Shown piece after piece: positions 38,894 through 47,352 of a DNA stretch of 64,000 nucleotides; the stretch's first letter is position 1, and each line of letters opens with the position of its first letter. Below the pieces are notes generated by a model. That model ran no database searches, had not been told where the DNA came from, and saw nothing but the letters and a program-made list of their open reading frames with translations. The DNA lies in NCBI RefSeq assembly GCF_000225505.1, contig NZ_BACI01000097.1, positions 248,001 to 312,000 of the forward strand, written 5' to 3'. A program made the translations under genes and the position numbers. This DNA comes from Gordonia alkanivorans NBRC 16433. Lineage in GTDB: Bacteria > Actinomycetota > Actinomycetes > Mycobacteriales > Mycobacteriaceae.

Positions 38894-39700
38894 CTTCGAG
38901 TGCCCCATGTCGATCTGGAACTCGGCACCGGTGATGCCCTTGGCGCTGTCGGAGGACAGGTACAGGACGGCGTCGGAGATCTCGTCGCACGACGCGACCG
39001 GATGGTAGTCCAGCATCGACACGAAATGCGGGGTGACCCACGGCTTTTCGAACAGTCGATGGGCTTCGGTGTCGGCGACTCCCATCGGGGTGTCGACCGC
39101 GTAGGGGTGCACGCTGTTGACGCGGATCCGGTGATGACCGAGTTCTTTGGCCGCGGTCTGCGCCAGGCCGACGAGGCCATGCTTGGACGCCGTGTACGAC
39201 GCCTGCATCGGCATCGCCTTCAGTCCGGCGACCGAGCTGATGATGGTGATCGAGCCGCCGTTGCCGGCCTCGAGCATCGCCGGGACCGTGGCCTTGAGGG
39301 TCTTCCAGGCGCCGACGAGGTTGATGTCGACGACGTCGGTGAACTGTTCCTCGGTCAGTTCCCAGACCGACCCCCAGGTGAGCACGCCGGCGTTGGCGAT
39401 GACGTGATCGAGCCGGCCGAACTGCTCGACCGCGTCTGCGACCAGCTGCTGCTGGAACGCGAGGTCGCGCGTATCACCCTGCCGCGCAAGGATCTTGCCG
39501 CCCGCGCCCTCGACGAGGCGGATCGTCTCGTCGAGATCCTCGGCCGTGGCGGGCGGATAGGTGGCGTGGTCGATGATCGGACCCGCGATGTCGAGACCCA
39601 CGATCGCGGCGCCCTCACGGGCGAACCGGACCGCATGATTACGGCCCTGACCACGGGCGATGCCGGTGATGTAGACGACCTTGCCGTCGAACTGTCCCAT
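38888..39700 (-). CDS. Mycofactocin-coupled SDR family oxidoreductase
   Basis: A 270-residue short-chain dehydrogenase of the group that carries a tightly held NAD and uses mycofactocin as external electron acceptor (TIGR03971-like). It has VVYITGIARGQGRNHAVRFA (cofactor loop), VIANAGVLTWGS, SITIISSVAGLKAMPMQASY TASKH (Ser-Tyr-Lys triad) and HPYAVDTPM; the stretch between strands 2 and 3 carries the typical insert. The ATG is at 39700. There is no Shine-Dalgarno site. A TACAGT hexamer seven bases upstream suggests a leaderless mRNA, with a KstR-like box on top of it. The 3' end runs into the 33-base repeat array. Confidence 0.88.
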   Translation of the reverse strand: MGQFDGKVVYITGIARGQGRNHAVRFAREGAAIVGLDIAGPIIDHATYPPATAEDLDETIRLVEGAGGKILARQGDTRDLAFQQQLVADAVEQFGRLDHVIANAGVLTWGSVWELTEEQFTDVVDINLVGAWKTLKATVPAMLEAGNGGSITIISSVAGLKAMPMQASYTASKHGLVGLAQTAAKELGHHRIRVNSVHPYAVDTPMGVADTEAHRLFEKPWVTPHFVSMLDYHPVASCDEISDAVLYLSSDSAKGITGAEFQIDMGHSKV

Positions 39701-39730
39701 GGCAGAACTGTAACACGTTCTAGTTCTGCC
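39701..39730 (-). promoter_or_regulatory. KstR-like operator overlapping a leaderless promoter of the SDR gene
   Basis: TGTAACACGTTCTA (39709-39722) fits the KstR consensus TnnAACnnGTTnnA. It lies inside a larger palindrome with perfect 9-base arms GGCAGAACT (39701-39709) and AGTTCTGCC (39722-39730). On the minus strand TACAGT (a TAnnnT -10 box) ends seven bases before the ATG. Confidence 0.6.
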
Positions 39731-39792
39731 GCGGTGCTGTTCCCCGCGGGTTCTGCCCGGCAACGGCTTCGGGAGGTGTGTGTCCACTCGGA

Positions 39793-40992
39793 TCAGACGT
39801 GCCCGAAGGACCGCTTGAAGTCGTCCGGGATGATCAGGTCGTCGGCGGACAGATCGTTCACGCTCTTGTGTCCCAGGCCCATCAGCGCGCCGTCGAGGCC
39901 CATACGCATGAGGTCGAGGACATTCTCGACGCCGGCCTGACCGTTGGCGGCGAGGCCCCACAGGTAGGCGCGGCCGATCATCACGGCCCTGGCGCCGAGT
40001 GCCAGGGCCTTGGCGACGTCGCTGCCGCGTCGGATGCCACCGTCGAGGAGGACCTCGATGTCGTTGCCGACCGCATCGGCGATGTCGGGCAGCAGACGGA
40101 TCGTCGCCGGGGTGCCGTCGAGGTTGTTTCCGCCGTGGTTGGACACCGAGATCGCCGTCGCGCCGATGTCGACGGCGCGCTTGGCGTCGTCGAGACGGGT
40201 GATGCCCTTGACCATGAACGGCCCGCCCCACTGCTCACGCAGCCACTGCAGGTCCTCCCAGGTGGGCGGCGGGGTGCCCATCCACTCGCCGTAGGCGCCG
40301 AAGAAGGTCGGGCCGGGGACACCCTGCGGGGTGAGGTTCGGCGCGGTGAGGTCGGGGATGATGACCTTGCCGCCCCTGACCCAGTCCAGCGCGTACCGCG
40401 GCTTGACCGCGATCTCCGGGCCGAGACGCACCAGCGCCTTGAGGTTCACCTTCTCGGGGATCTCCGGGCTGCCCCAGTCGCGGCCGACGTTGAACACCCA
40501 GTCGGTCGTGACGATGAGACCCTTTGCGCCGGCGGCCCGTGCGCGCTCGGCACGACGGAGGATGTCCTCGCGGCTGCCGAGCCAGTAGATCTGGAAGAAC
40601 ACCTTGTCATTGACGGCGGTGACCTCTTCGACGGCGTGCGAGGCGAAGCTCGACAGGCCCATCGCGGTGCCCCGAGCAGCCGCGGCACGTGCGACGGCGA
40701 CCTCGCCGTCGGGATCGACGGCCTGCACACCGGTCGGCGAGATCATCACCGGGAAGGACAGCTCCTGCCCCATCACCGAGGTGGTCATCTCACGCTCCGG
40801 CTGCGCGCCGACAACGTGTGGCGCCCAACCCAGTTCGTTGAAGGCCTGCACGTTGTCGTCGAGGGTCACCCCGGCCTGCGTGCCGGCGACCAGCGACGAG
40901 TAGACCGACTTCGGCAGTCGCTTCTTCGCCCGGCGCTGCGCCTCGGTGACCGTTTCGAACCAGGGGTTTTTCGCCCAGGGGTTGAGAGCCAT
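39793..40992 (-). CDS. mftD: Pre-mycofactocin synthase MftD
   Basis: A 399-residue FMN-dependent (beta/alpha)8 enzyme of the L-lactate dehydrogenase/glycolate oxidase family. It oxidatively deaminates AHDP to the alpha-keto amide premycofactocin. It begins MALNPWAKNPWFETVTEAQR and has SFPVMISPTGVQAVDPDGEV, FFQIYWLGSR, the catalytic histidine segment ISVSNHGGNNLDGTPATI and EVLLDGGIRRGSDVAKALAL. Full length. It follows mftC by about 90 bases. Confidence 0.95.
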   Translation of the reverse strand: MALNPWAKNPWFETVTEAQRRAKKRLPKSVYSSLVAGTQAGVTLDDNVQAFNELGWAPHVVGAQPEREMTTSVMGQELSFPVMISPTGVQAVDPDGEVAVARAAAARGTAMGLSSFASHAVEEVTAVNDKVFFQIYWLGSREDILRRAERARAAGAKGLIVTTDWVFNVGRDWGSPEIPEKVNLKALVRLGPEIAVKPRYALDWVRGGKVIIPDLTAPNLTPQGVPGPTFFGAYGEWMGTPPPTWEDLQWLREQWGGPFMVKGITRLDDAKRAVDIGATAISVSNHGGNNLDGTPATIRLLPDIADAVGNDIEVLLDGGIRRGSDVAKALALGARAVMIGRAYLWGLAANGQAGVENVLDLMRMGLDGALMGLGHKSVNDLSADDLIIPDDFKRSFGHV

Positions 40993-41084
40993 TTCTCCTA
41001 CTCACTCACTTCTCGGATGCGTGCCATCGCCCGGGGTACCCGTGTACCCCGGGGAGGACTCGACACTGTTGGGCCGCGGGCGGA

Positions 41085-42374
41085 TTACCGCGCAGCAGGG
41101 GTGAACCCGGCGAGCGGGTTCTCATCACAGGACTTGGTGGGCCGACCGATCGGGGTGAGGTCCCCGTCGGGTCGACGGGTCATCAGCGTCAGCGGGGTTC
41201 CGCGCGAATGATCCTTGTTCGCCGTCGGTTTGGTGCGTTCGCCGGCGAGCAGCTCTTCGCCGTAACCCTGCACGCACTCGGGATCCGGTCCGGCCAGCGG
41301 CAGACCGGTGAAGAACTTGGCGGCCATGCAGCCACCGCGGCAGGCGTCGAAATGCGCACACTTGGTGCAGGCACCGGCGTTCTGCGGTTCACGCAGTTCG
41401 GTGAACAGATCCGAACGCTGCCAGATCTCCTGGAACCCGCCGTCCGAGAGGATGTTCCCGGCGAGGAAGTTCTCGTGGATCGCGAACGGGCAGGCGTACA
41501 CGTCGCCGACCGGGTCGATGAGGCACACGACGCGCCCTGCACCGCAGAGGTTGAGGCCGGGCAGACCGCCACCGGAGTCCCCACCGAACGCCGACAGGTG
41601 GAAGAACGAGTCTCCGGTCAGCACGCGATCACCGTGTGCGACAAGCCAATCGTAGAGTTCACGCTGCTGCTCGGGCAGCGGGTGCAGGTCGTCCCACACA
41701 TCGGCGCCACGGCCCGACGGACGCAGGCGGGTGATGCGCAGGGTGGCGTCGTACCGATCGGCCAACGCCTTGAACTCGTCGAGCTGCGCGACGTTCTGCC
41801 GCGTCATCACGACGCTGATCTTGGCGTCCTTGAAGCCGGCCTCGGCCAGGTTCTCGAGTGCCCGGACCGCCATGTCGAAGGAACCCGGGCCGCGCACGGC
41901 GTCGTTGACCTCCGCGGTCGCGCCGTCGAGGGAGATCTGGACGTCGACGTAGTCCGACGCGGCCAGGCGTGCGGCGACCTTCTTGTCGATGCGCAAACCG
42001 TTGGTGGAGAACTTGACTCCCACCTGGTGGCTGGTGGCGTAGTCGACGAGCTCCCAGAAATCGGGGCGCACCGTCGGCTCGCCGCCGCCGATGTTCACGT
42101 AGAAGACCTGCATGCGCTGCAGTTCGTCGATGATCGCCTTGCACTGTTCGGTCGACAGCTCGCGCGGATCACGCTTGCCCGACGAGGACAGGCAGTGCAC
42201 GCATGCCAGGTTGCAGGCGTAGGTGAGTTCCCACGTCAGGCAGATCGGCGCGTCGAGACCGCGCTCGAACTGGTCGACGAGGCGGCCGACCTTGGGTACC
42301 TGGTCGGCGGGCGCGCTCGCCCGCGGGGAGGTCACGAGTTCGGCTGCGGTGGGCGGCATCTCGATTGTCGTCAT
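41085..42374 (-). CDS. mftC: Mycofactocin radical SAM maturase MftC
   Basis: A 429-residue radical SAM enzyme that decarboxylates and crosslinks the C-terminal Val-Tyr of MftA. The 4Fe-4S motif is TYACNLACVHCLSSS (CxxxCxxC). It also has NIGGGEPTVRPDFWELVDYA and the C-terminal SPASM domain with auxiliary-cluster cysteines in LCGAGRVVCLIDPVGDVYAC and CTKCAHFDACRGGC. The ATG at 42374 (MTTIEMPPT) with AGGA upstream is preferred to a frame extending to 42410. Confidence 0.96.
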   Translation of the reverse strand: MTTIEMPPTAAELVTSPRASAPADQVPKVGRLVDQFERGLDAPICLTWELTYACNLACVHCLSSSGKRDPRELSTEQCKAIIDELQRMQVFYVNIGGGEPTVRPDFWELVDYATSHQVGVKFSTNGLRIDKKVAARLAASDYVDVQISLDGATAEVNDAVRGPGSFDMAVRALENLAEAGFKDAKISVVMTRQNVAQLDEFKALADRYDATLRITRLRPSGRGADVWDDLHPLPEQQRELYDWLVAHGDRVLTGDSFFHLSAFGGDSGGGLPGLNLCGAGRVVCLIDPVGDVYACPFAIHENFLAGNILSDGGFQEIWQRSDLFTELREPQNAGACTKCAHFDACRGGCMAAKFFTGLPLAGPDPECVQGYGEELLAGERTKPTANKDHSRGTPLTLMTRRPDGDLTPIGRPTKSCDENPLAGFTPAAR

Positions 42375-42443
42375 CGTGTCGGTCCTAGGGTCGAGGCGGA
42401 AGCGGAGCACCGATCGGGGCTGTCGATCGGCGGAGGTGGTCGG

Positions 42444-42803
42444 TCAGGCCGCGCGGGGCGTGATCATCGCGCTGTCGGCCAGCGCCGTGAGCGCCTGCTC
42501 GTACAGGGGCCGCTGTGCAGGCGTGACGCCCGCTGCGAGGAGGGCCGCTTCGGCGGAGTCGTGATCGGCGAGGGACTGCACGATCCCGACCACGGTCAGG
42601 TTCTTGAGGAACGAGAGCTTGCGGGTACCGAAGTGGTACAGCAGGGCGCCGAACGGCTCGGGGCGCAGTGCCACCTTCGGGTTGAGTTCCCACGCGGCGA
42701 ACGTGTCGAAGCCGGCGGGGGCATCGGGGGCTGGGGTGTCGAACCGGACCCCGGCGACCGCAGAACGGTCGCCGGAGGTCGGATTCGATGTCGGGGCTGA
42801 CAT
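42444..42803 (-). CDS. mftB: Mycofactocin precursor chaperone MftB (RRE protein)
   Basis: A 119-residue peptide-recognition protein that presents MftA to MftC. The core shows VRFDTPAPDAPAGFDTFAAW, ELNPKVALRPEPFGALLYHF and GTRKLSFLKNLTVVGIVQSL, the winged-helix RRE region. The ATG at 42803 overlaps the mftA stop as TGATG. Longer frames would cover mftA and are not credible. Confidence 0.94.
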   Translation of the reverse strand: MSAPTSNPTSGDRSAVAGVRFDTPAPDAPAGFDTFAAWELNPKVALRPEPFGALLYHFGTRKLSFLKNLTVVGIVQSLADHDSAEAALLAAGVTPAQRPLYEQALTALADSAMITPRAA

Positions 42804-42910
42804 CAGTAGACCCCGCACATCCCATCGATCGACACCTCTTCGACGAGCGACTCGGCGATGAGTTCGGTCTCGTTCGAGTTTGCAGCGGTAACCGCGGACT
42901 GGTCGGCCAT
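42803..42910 (-). CDS. mftA: Mycofactocin precursor peptide MftA
   Basis: A 35-residue ribosomal peptide, translated by hand from the minus strand: it begins [16 protein letters not shown], continues with an acidic leader and ends [12 protein letters not shown]. The IDGMCGVY end is the invariant MftA core whose last Val-Tyr becomes the cofactor. AGGAGGT lies seven bases before the ATG at 42910. The stop overlaps the mftB ATG. Confidence 0.97.
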   Translation of the reverse strand: MADQSAVTAANSNETELIAESLVEEVSIDGMCGVY

Positions 42911-42953
42911 GATCCATACCTCCTGATCTTCTAAGTGACTCGGATCACGATGG

Positions 42954-42973
42954 ACTATAGTGGCACTCAGTGC
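42954..42973 (-). promoter_or_regulatory. mftA promoter -10 box and candidate MftR operator
   Basis: On the minus strand TATAGT (42954-42959) is a good -10 box about 44 bases before mftA. Immediately upstream, between -35 and -10 positions, is the palindrome GCACT-C-AGTGC (42963-42973), placed where a TetR-family repressor such as MftR would block RNA polymerase. Assignment to MftR is by position only. Confidence 0.5.
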
Positions 42974-43070
42974 AGATTTCTACCGCTAGAGCAAAACTGC
43001 CCGTTCGGACAGGCGGTTCGGGCCCCTTCGACCCGCTGCGCGCGAACGGATCCCATATGGTGAGGTCTCG

Positions 43071-43700
43071 ATGACTGCGACGACACAGCAGGATGCGGGC
43101 CCCGGGCGGGCCGCACCCGGGCGACGCCCGATCTCCTCACGCGCCCGGATCAGCGCGCTCGCAATCGGCCTGTTCACCACCCGGGGTTTCGAGGAGACCA
43201 GCGTGGACGACATCGCCGAGGCCGCGGGCATCGCGCGTCGCACGCTGTTCCGGTACTACTCGTCGAAGAACGAGATCCCGTGGGGAGAGTTCGACGACCA
43301 TCTGGGCGAGCTACGCGGACTCCTCGCCCAGATCCCCACCGACATCCCCATGGCCGACGCCCTCGTGGATGCCCTGGTCGTGTTCAACCGGGTGCCACCG
43401 GAAGAGCTCGAGAACCACCGCCGGCGCATGTCCCTGCTGCTCGGAGTTCCGGCACTCCAGGCACATTCGATGATCATGTACGCCGACTGGCGCCACGTCA
43501 TCGCCGAGTTCTGCGCGGCCCGGCTCGGTCTGGACGAGAACGATCACCTGCCCCAGACCATCGGGTGGTTGTGCTTGGGCGCGGCACTCGCCGCCTACGA
43601 GCAGTGGCTGGCCAACCCCGACGCCGACCTCGAGAGACTGATCAGCGACGGCGCGCGGACCGTCGCCACCGGTGTCGCATCACTGACCCGCGTGCCATGA
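43071..43700 (+). CDS. mftR: Mycofactocin-system TetR regulator MftR
   Basis: A 209-residue TetR repressor. The helix-turn-helix is at residues about 35-65 (TSVDDIAEAAGIARRTLFRYYSSKNEIPWG). The C-terminal ligand domain has LLAQIPTDIPMADALVDALV and QTIGWLCLGAALAAYEQWL; M. tuberculosis MftR responds to long-chain acyl-CoAs, and this protein has the same length and position. Divergent from mftA with a 160-base gap. GTGAGG precedes the ATG. Confidence 0.92.
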   Translation: MTATTQQDAGPGRAAPGRRPISSRARISALAIGLFTTRGFEETSVDDIAEAAGIARRTLFRYYSSKNEIPWGEFDDHLGELRGLLAQIPTDIPMADALVDALVVFNRVPPEELENHRRRMSLLLGVPALQAHSMIMYADWRHVIAEFCAARLGLDENDHLPQTIGWLCLGAALAAYEQWLANPDADLERLISDGARTVATGVASLTRVP

Positions 43701-43768
43701 TCGGCGGAGCCGACCACGCGGCCCCGAGAGGGCCTCGTGGGACACCCATCGGTTGGTCTATCCTGAAG

Positions 43769-43782
43769 TAGAACGTGTTCTA
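43769..43782 (+). promoter_or_regulatory. KstR-like operator upstream of kshB
   Basis: TAGAACGTGTTCTA is a perfect palindrome around GT and matches TnnAACnnGTTnnA. It extends to 22 bases with one mismatch. A TATCCT hexamer (43759-43764) just upstream could be the -10 box, so bound repressor would cover the transcription start. Confidence 0.7.
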
Positions 43783-43826
43783 ATTCGGCCCGGTTCGCCC
43801 GGTCCTCGACGTCGGAGAGCTGCTAC

Positions 43827-44885
43827 ATGCCTGACCTGACCCCTCACGGCTCACGAAGCGTGATCCTCACGGTGGCCGAGGTGATCGATGAGACGTCCGA
43901 TGCCAAGTCCATCGCATTCGAGGTCCCCGAGACGTCGTCGGCCGCATTCACCGACTACAAGCCGGGACAGTTCCTCACTTTGCGCATCCCGAGCGAGCAG
44001 ACCGGCTCGGTCGCCCGCTGCTACTCGCTGGCCTCGTCGCCGTACACCGACGCTCGACCCAAGGTGACCGTGAAGCGCACCGTCGACGGATACGGGTCCA
44101 ACTGGGTCTGCGATAACCTCGCCCCCGGCTCGCAGGTCGAGGTGCTGCCGCCGTCGGGCGTCTTCACCCCCAAGTCCTTCGACGACCCGTTGCTCCTCAT
44201 CGCCGCGGGCAGTGGCGTGACGCCGGTGATGTCGATCCTCAAGGCGGCGCTGAAGAAGAGCAGCGCGCCGATCGTCTTCTTCTACGCGAATCGCACCGAG
44301 AGCGACGTGATCTTCGCCGCCGAGCTGCGCGACCTGCTCCACGCCCACGCCGACCGGCTCACCGTCGTCCACTGGCTGGAGAGCCTGCAGGGGCTGCCCA
44401 CCGCGGCGGCTCTGGCCTCGGTGTTCGTGCCGTACTCGACCACCCACACCGCCTACATGTGCGGACCCGGCCCGTTCATGGACGCCGTCCACAAAGCGTT
44501 GTCCCAAGCGAATTTTCCGCACCACAACGTCCACACCGAGGTGTACAACTCGCTGTCCGGCGACCCGTTCGCCGACGTCGAACTCGAGGAGGTCAGCGAA
44601 GAGGACCAAGCATCCGCCGCCACGGTCGAGGTCGAACTCGACGGAGAGACCCACACGCTGACCTGGCCGCGTAAGCGGACACTCATCGACGTGATGCTGG
44701 CCGCCGGGCTCGACGCCCCGTACTCGTGTCAGGAGGGTGAATGCGGTTCGTGCGCCTGCACTCTCACCGAGGGCACCGTCGACATGGACAACGCCGGCGC
44801 GCTCGACCCCGAGGACATCGAGGACGGGTACATCCTGGGTTGCCAGGCCCACCCGACCTCGGACTCGCTCAAGATCGAGTTCTGA
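43827..44885 (+). CDS. kshB: 3-ketosteroid 9-alpha-hydroxylase reductase subunit (KshB)
   Basis: A 352-residue flavin/ferredoxin reductase that passes electrons from NADH to the Rieske oxygenase KshA, opening the steroid nucleus. Domains: FAD-binding barrel (residues 10-110, RCYSLASSPY), NAD-binding domain (LLLIAAGSGVTPVMSILKAA, YMCGPGPFMDAV) and a C-terminal plant-type 2Fe-2S domain with YSCQEGECGSCACTLTEG. The domain order is that of KshB/HsaD-type reductases; close relatives also serve other Rieske oxygenases. The KstR-like box 45 bases upstream supports steroid use. Confidence 0.87.
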   Translation: MPDLTPHGSRSVILTVAEVIDETSDAKSIAFEVPETSSAAFTDYKPGQFLTLRIPSEQTGSVARCYSLASSPYTDARPKVTVKRTVDGYGSNWVCDNLAPGSQVEVLPPSGVFTPKSFDDPLLLIAAGSGVTPVMSILKAALKKSSAPIVFFYANRTESDVIFAAELRDLLHAHADRLTVVHWLESLQGLPTAAALASVFVPYSTTHTAYMCGPGPFMDAVHKALSQANFPHHNVHTEVYNSLSGDPFADVELEEVSEEDQASAATVEVELDGETHTLTWPRKRTLIDVMLAAGLDAPYSCQEGECGSCACTLTEGTVDMDNAGALDPEDIEDGYILGCQAHPTSDSLKIEF

Positions 44886-44937
44886 CAGATCGGTTTCTGA
44901 CAGACCGTCGGCGAACAACCCGAAGGAGCACGACGAC

Positions 44938-45324
44938 GTGACCACCATGAAGTCTCGGCTGAACCCGCTCCAGCTCGCACGCGGTCTGGCGGTGATGCTC
45001 CTCGGCATCGGCGTGCTCCACTTCGTCGTACCCAAACCGTTCGACGAGATCATTCCGGAGGAGATCCCCGGCGATCCGCGGACGCTGACCTACCTGTCCG
45101 GGGCCGCCGAGATCGGCCTGGGCGCCGGACTTCTCGTCCCGCGGACCCGCCGGCTCTCCGGAGCGTTGTCGGCTCTGTTGTTCCTCGCCGTCTATCCCGC
45201 CAACGTCAACATGGTGCGGCTCTGGTGGGGCAGGCCGCTGCCCTACCGGATAGTCGCCCTGGCACGTCTGCCGTTGCAGTTCCCGATGATCTGGGCGGCC
45301 ATTCGCGTGGCCCGCGAGGGTTGA
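44938..45324 (+). CDS. DoxX-family membrane protein
   Basis: A 128-residue protein with four hydrophobic helices: LAVMLLGIGVLHFVVPKPFD, LSGAAEIGLGAGLLVP, LSALLFLAVYPANVNMV and PLQFPMIWAAIRV. DoxX-like proteins are associated with thiol/quinone redox in membranes, but the role here is unknown. GTG at 44938 with AAGGAG about nine bases upstream; an ATG lies three codons later. It may share the kshB transcript (52 bases apart). Confidence 0.78.
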   Translation: MTTMKSRLNPLQLARGLAVMLLGIGVLHFVVPKPFDEIIPEEIPGDPRTLTYLSGAAEIGLGAGLLVPRTRRLSGALSALLFLAVYPANVNMVRLWWGRPLPYRIVALARLPLQFPMIWAAIRVAREG

Positions 45325-45325
45325 C

Positions 45326-46072
45326 TCACCTCAGCGCGCGGTAGTACGCGCGCTCCTCCAAAGTCCGGTGCTCGAGCGCGTAACTCAGTGCGGTGCGGCC
45401 CATCCGGGCGGCGTTCTCCTCGAGGTACGTCAGGAGTACCTGCTCGTCGACGCGCTTGCCCGTCTCCCTGAGCATCCACCCGAAAGCCTTCTGGATGAGG
45501 TCTCGACGATCGTCGCGGACGAGTGGAGCCACGGCGAGAAGTGCTGATGCATCGCCGTTCTTGATGTGGGCGAAGGTCGCGATGACTCCTACCCGACGGC
45601 GCCAGAGATCCTCGTCGGCCGCGTGGGAGAGGATCACCTCCATCCCACCGCGGAGTCTGCAGAACTCGCCCAGGACCGAGTCGGCCGACGAGTCCACGAG
45701 ATCCCAGTTGTTCACCCGCCCTCGGCGCACCGCGTCGAGGTACAGCTCGACCCACCGCCCGGCCTCGTCCCAATCCGGCTCCGACCTCGGCTTCAGGGTG
45801 CGCTCGAACTCACCCCGGAGCAGAAACAGGGCGATGAGCCGATGTTCGTGGACCGGCGAATCCAACAGCGCGCCAACTTCATCGGGGGCGATGCCGCGGA
45901 AGCGTTTGGCGATCGCCCGTTGCTGCGGCACACGTAGGCCGATGAACTCGTCGCCCTCGCCGTAACCGCCTGGGCGGACCTGGAAGAACCTGGCGAGGTC
46001 GTCGGCACGCTGCGGGTCGGCGACCTCGGCAGCGGCCGCGCGCAACGCCGCAGCCGTCAGCTCGGCACCCAC
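45326..46072 (-). CDS. AlkD-type DNA alkylation repair protein (HEAT-like repeats)
   Basis: A 248-residue helical-repeat protein of the DNA_alkylation family, base-excision glycosylases without base flipping. It has FIGLRVPQQRAIAKRFRG, VNNWDLVDSSADSVLGEF (the conserved NWD), DLWRRRVGVIATFAHIKNGD and QKAFGWMLRETGKRV. Full length. It is convergent with the DoxX gene, almost touching. Confidence 0.9.
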   Translation of the reverse strand: MGAELTAAALRAAAAEVADPQRADDLARFFQVRPGGYGEGDEFIGLRVPQQRAIAKRFRGIAPDEVGALLDSPVHEHRLIALFLLRGEFERTLKPRSEPDWDEAGRWVELYLDAVRRGRVNNWDLVDSSADSVLGEFCRLRGGMEVILSHAADEDLWRRRVGVIATFAHIKNGDASALLAVAPLVRDDRRDLIQKAFGWMLRETGKRVDEQVLLTYLEENAARMGRTALSYALEHRTLEERAYYRALR

Positions 46073-46077
46073 CGGCG

Positions 46078-47282
46078 CTAGAGCAGGTCGGCGATGGGGG
46101 TCGGCGTCTGCAGTTTCGGCCGTGTCCTCATCACCGCACCGACCTTGCCCGCGCCGACGACGCCGGTGAGGATGCCGTCCCGGCTGTAGTAGGCCACGAA
46201 CTTCTTGCCGTCGTCGGAGACGATGTGCACGGTGTCGTCGGCGCGAGGTGCACCGAGCACCTGGATCTTGACGTCGAACTGGTCGCTCCAGAAGTACGAG
46301 ACCGCCGCGGTCACGGCGTCGCCGCCGGTGATCTGGTGCGCGACGACGGAGGCCTGATCGACCGTGTGATTCCAGTGTTCGACGCGCTGCGGGGTGCCGT
46401 CGTCGTCGCGCCAGTTGGCGACGTCGCCGAGGGCGTAGACGTTCTCGGCGCTGGTGTGTCCGGTTGCATCGCAGGCGATCCCGCCGCCCGCCTCGCGCGG
46501 CGCCAATTCGATCCCGGAGCCTTCCAGGTAGCCGGTGACGGGCGTGGAACCGATGCCGACGACCACGAGGTCGGCGGGGAGTTCGGTGCCGTCGGCGAGC
46601 TTCACCGCGTTGACCTTCGGCCCTCTCGCACCGTCGGTGACGACGATCTCGGCCACACCGACCCCGGTGCGCAGATCCACGCCGTTGTCGGTGTGGAGCC
46701 GCGAGACCAGCTTCCCGATCTCCTCGCCGAGCGCAACCGCCAGCGGGGTGGGGCGGGTTCGACGAGGCTGACGCTCAACCCGCGCGAGGTGAGGCTCGCG
46801 GCCACCTCGCAGCCGATGAAACCGGCGCCGATGACCACGGCGGTCGAGGCGGAATCGATATCCTCGCGCAGCGCGATCGCGTCGTCGTAGGTGCGGATCA
46901 TGTGCACCCCCGCGACGGTGTCGGCGAGGCCCGGGAACGGCCGCGGATCGAGTCCGGTGGCCAGCACCAGGGTGTCGTAGACGGCCGTGTCGCCGGACGC
47001 CAGGGTGACGGTCCTGTCCGCCGGCGACACGGAGGTCACCGCGGAGCCCAGACGCAGGGTGATGTCGGATTCGGCGTAGAACTCCGCCGGTTTGAGGTCG
47101 ACGCGATCGTCCTTGCCCAGGAGCACCGACTTCGACAGTGGCGGACGATCATAGGGCGGATGGTCCTCGGCGCCCACCAGGGTGATCGGATCGGCGAACC
47201 CGTTGTTGCGCAGGTTTTCCGCAACCCTGATCCCGCCCAGGCCCGCCCCGACGATCACGACGCCCGCGCCTGATCCACTCAT
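46078..47282 (-). pseudogene. FAD-dependent ferredoxin/NAD(P) reductase, apparent frameshift
   Basis: A pyridine-nucleotide disulphide-type reductase related to putidaredoxin/rhodocoxin reductases. The N-terminal frame (from 47282) has VVIVGAGLGGIRVAENLRNN, PPYDRPPLSKSVLLGKDD and the NAD-binding VVIGAGFIGCEVAASL up to SLVEPAP. The remainder is in another frame: PLAVALGEEIGKLVSRLHTD, LVVVGIGSTPVT, VYALGDVANW and the reductase C-terminal domain SYFWSDQFDVKIQVLG. One extra C in the run at about 46744-46757 would join them into a 401-residue enzyme. In M. tuberculosis a similar reductase (Rv0688) sits near the mft genes. Confidence 0.82.
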
Positions 47283-47352
47283 CTTCCGTCCCCTCTCACC
47301 CCGCGCTCACCGTTCGCCTCGGGATGCCTGATGACATCCCGGCGTCGGCGCC

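Noticed and set aside
38522..39940. 472-codon plus-strand frame running through the repeats and opposite the SDR gene
   Set aside because: It overlaps the IS110 transposase gene in another frame and is otherwise antisense to the SDR; the repeated peptide arises only because the unit is 33 bases.
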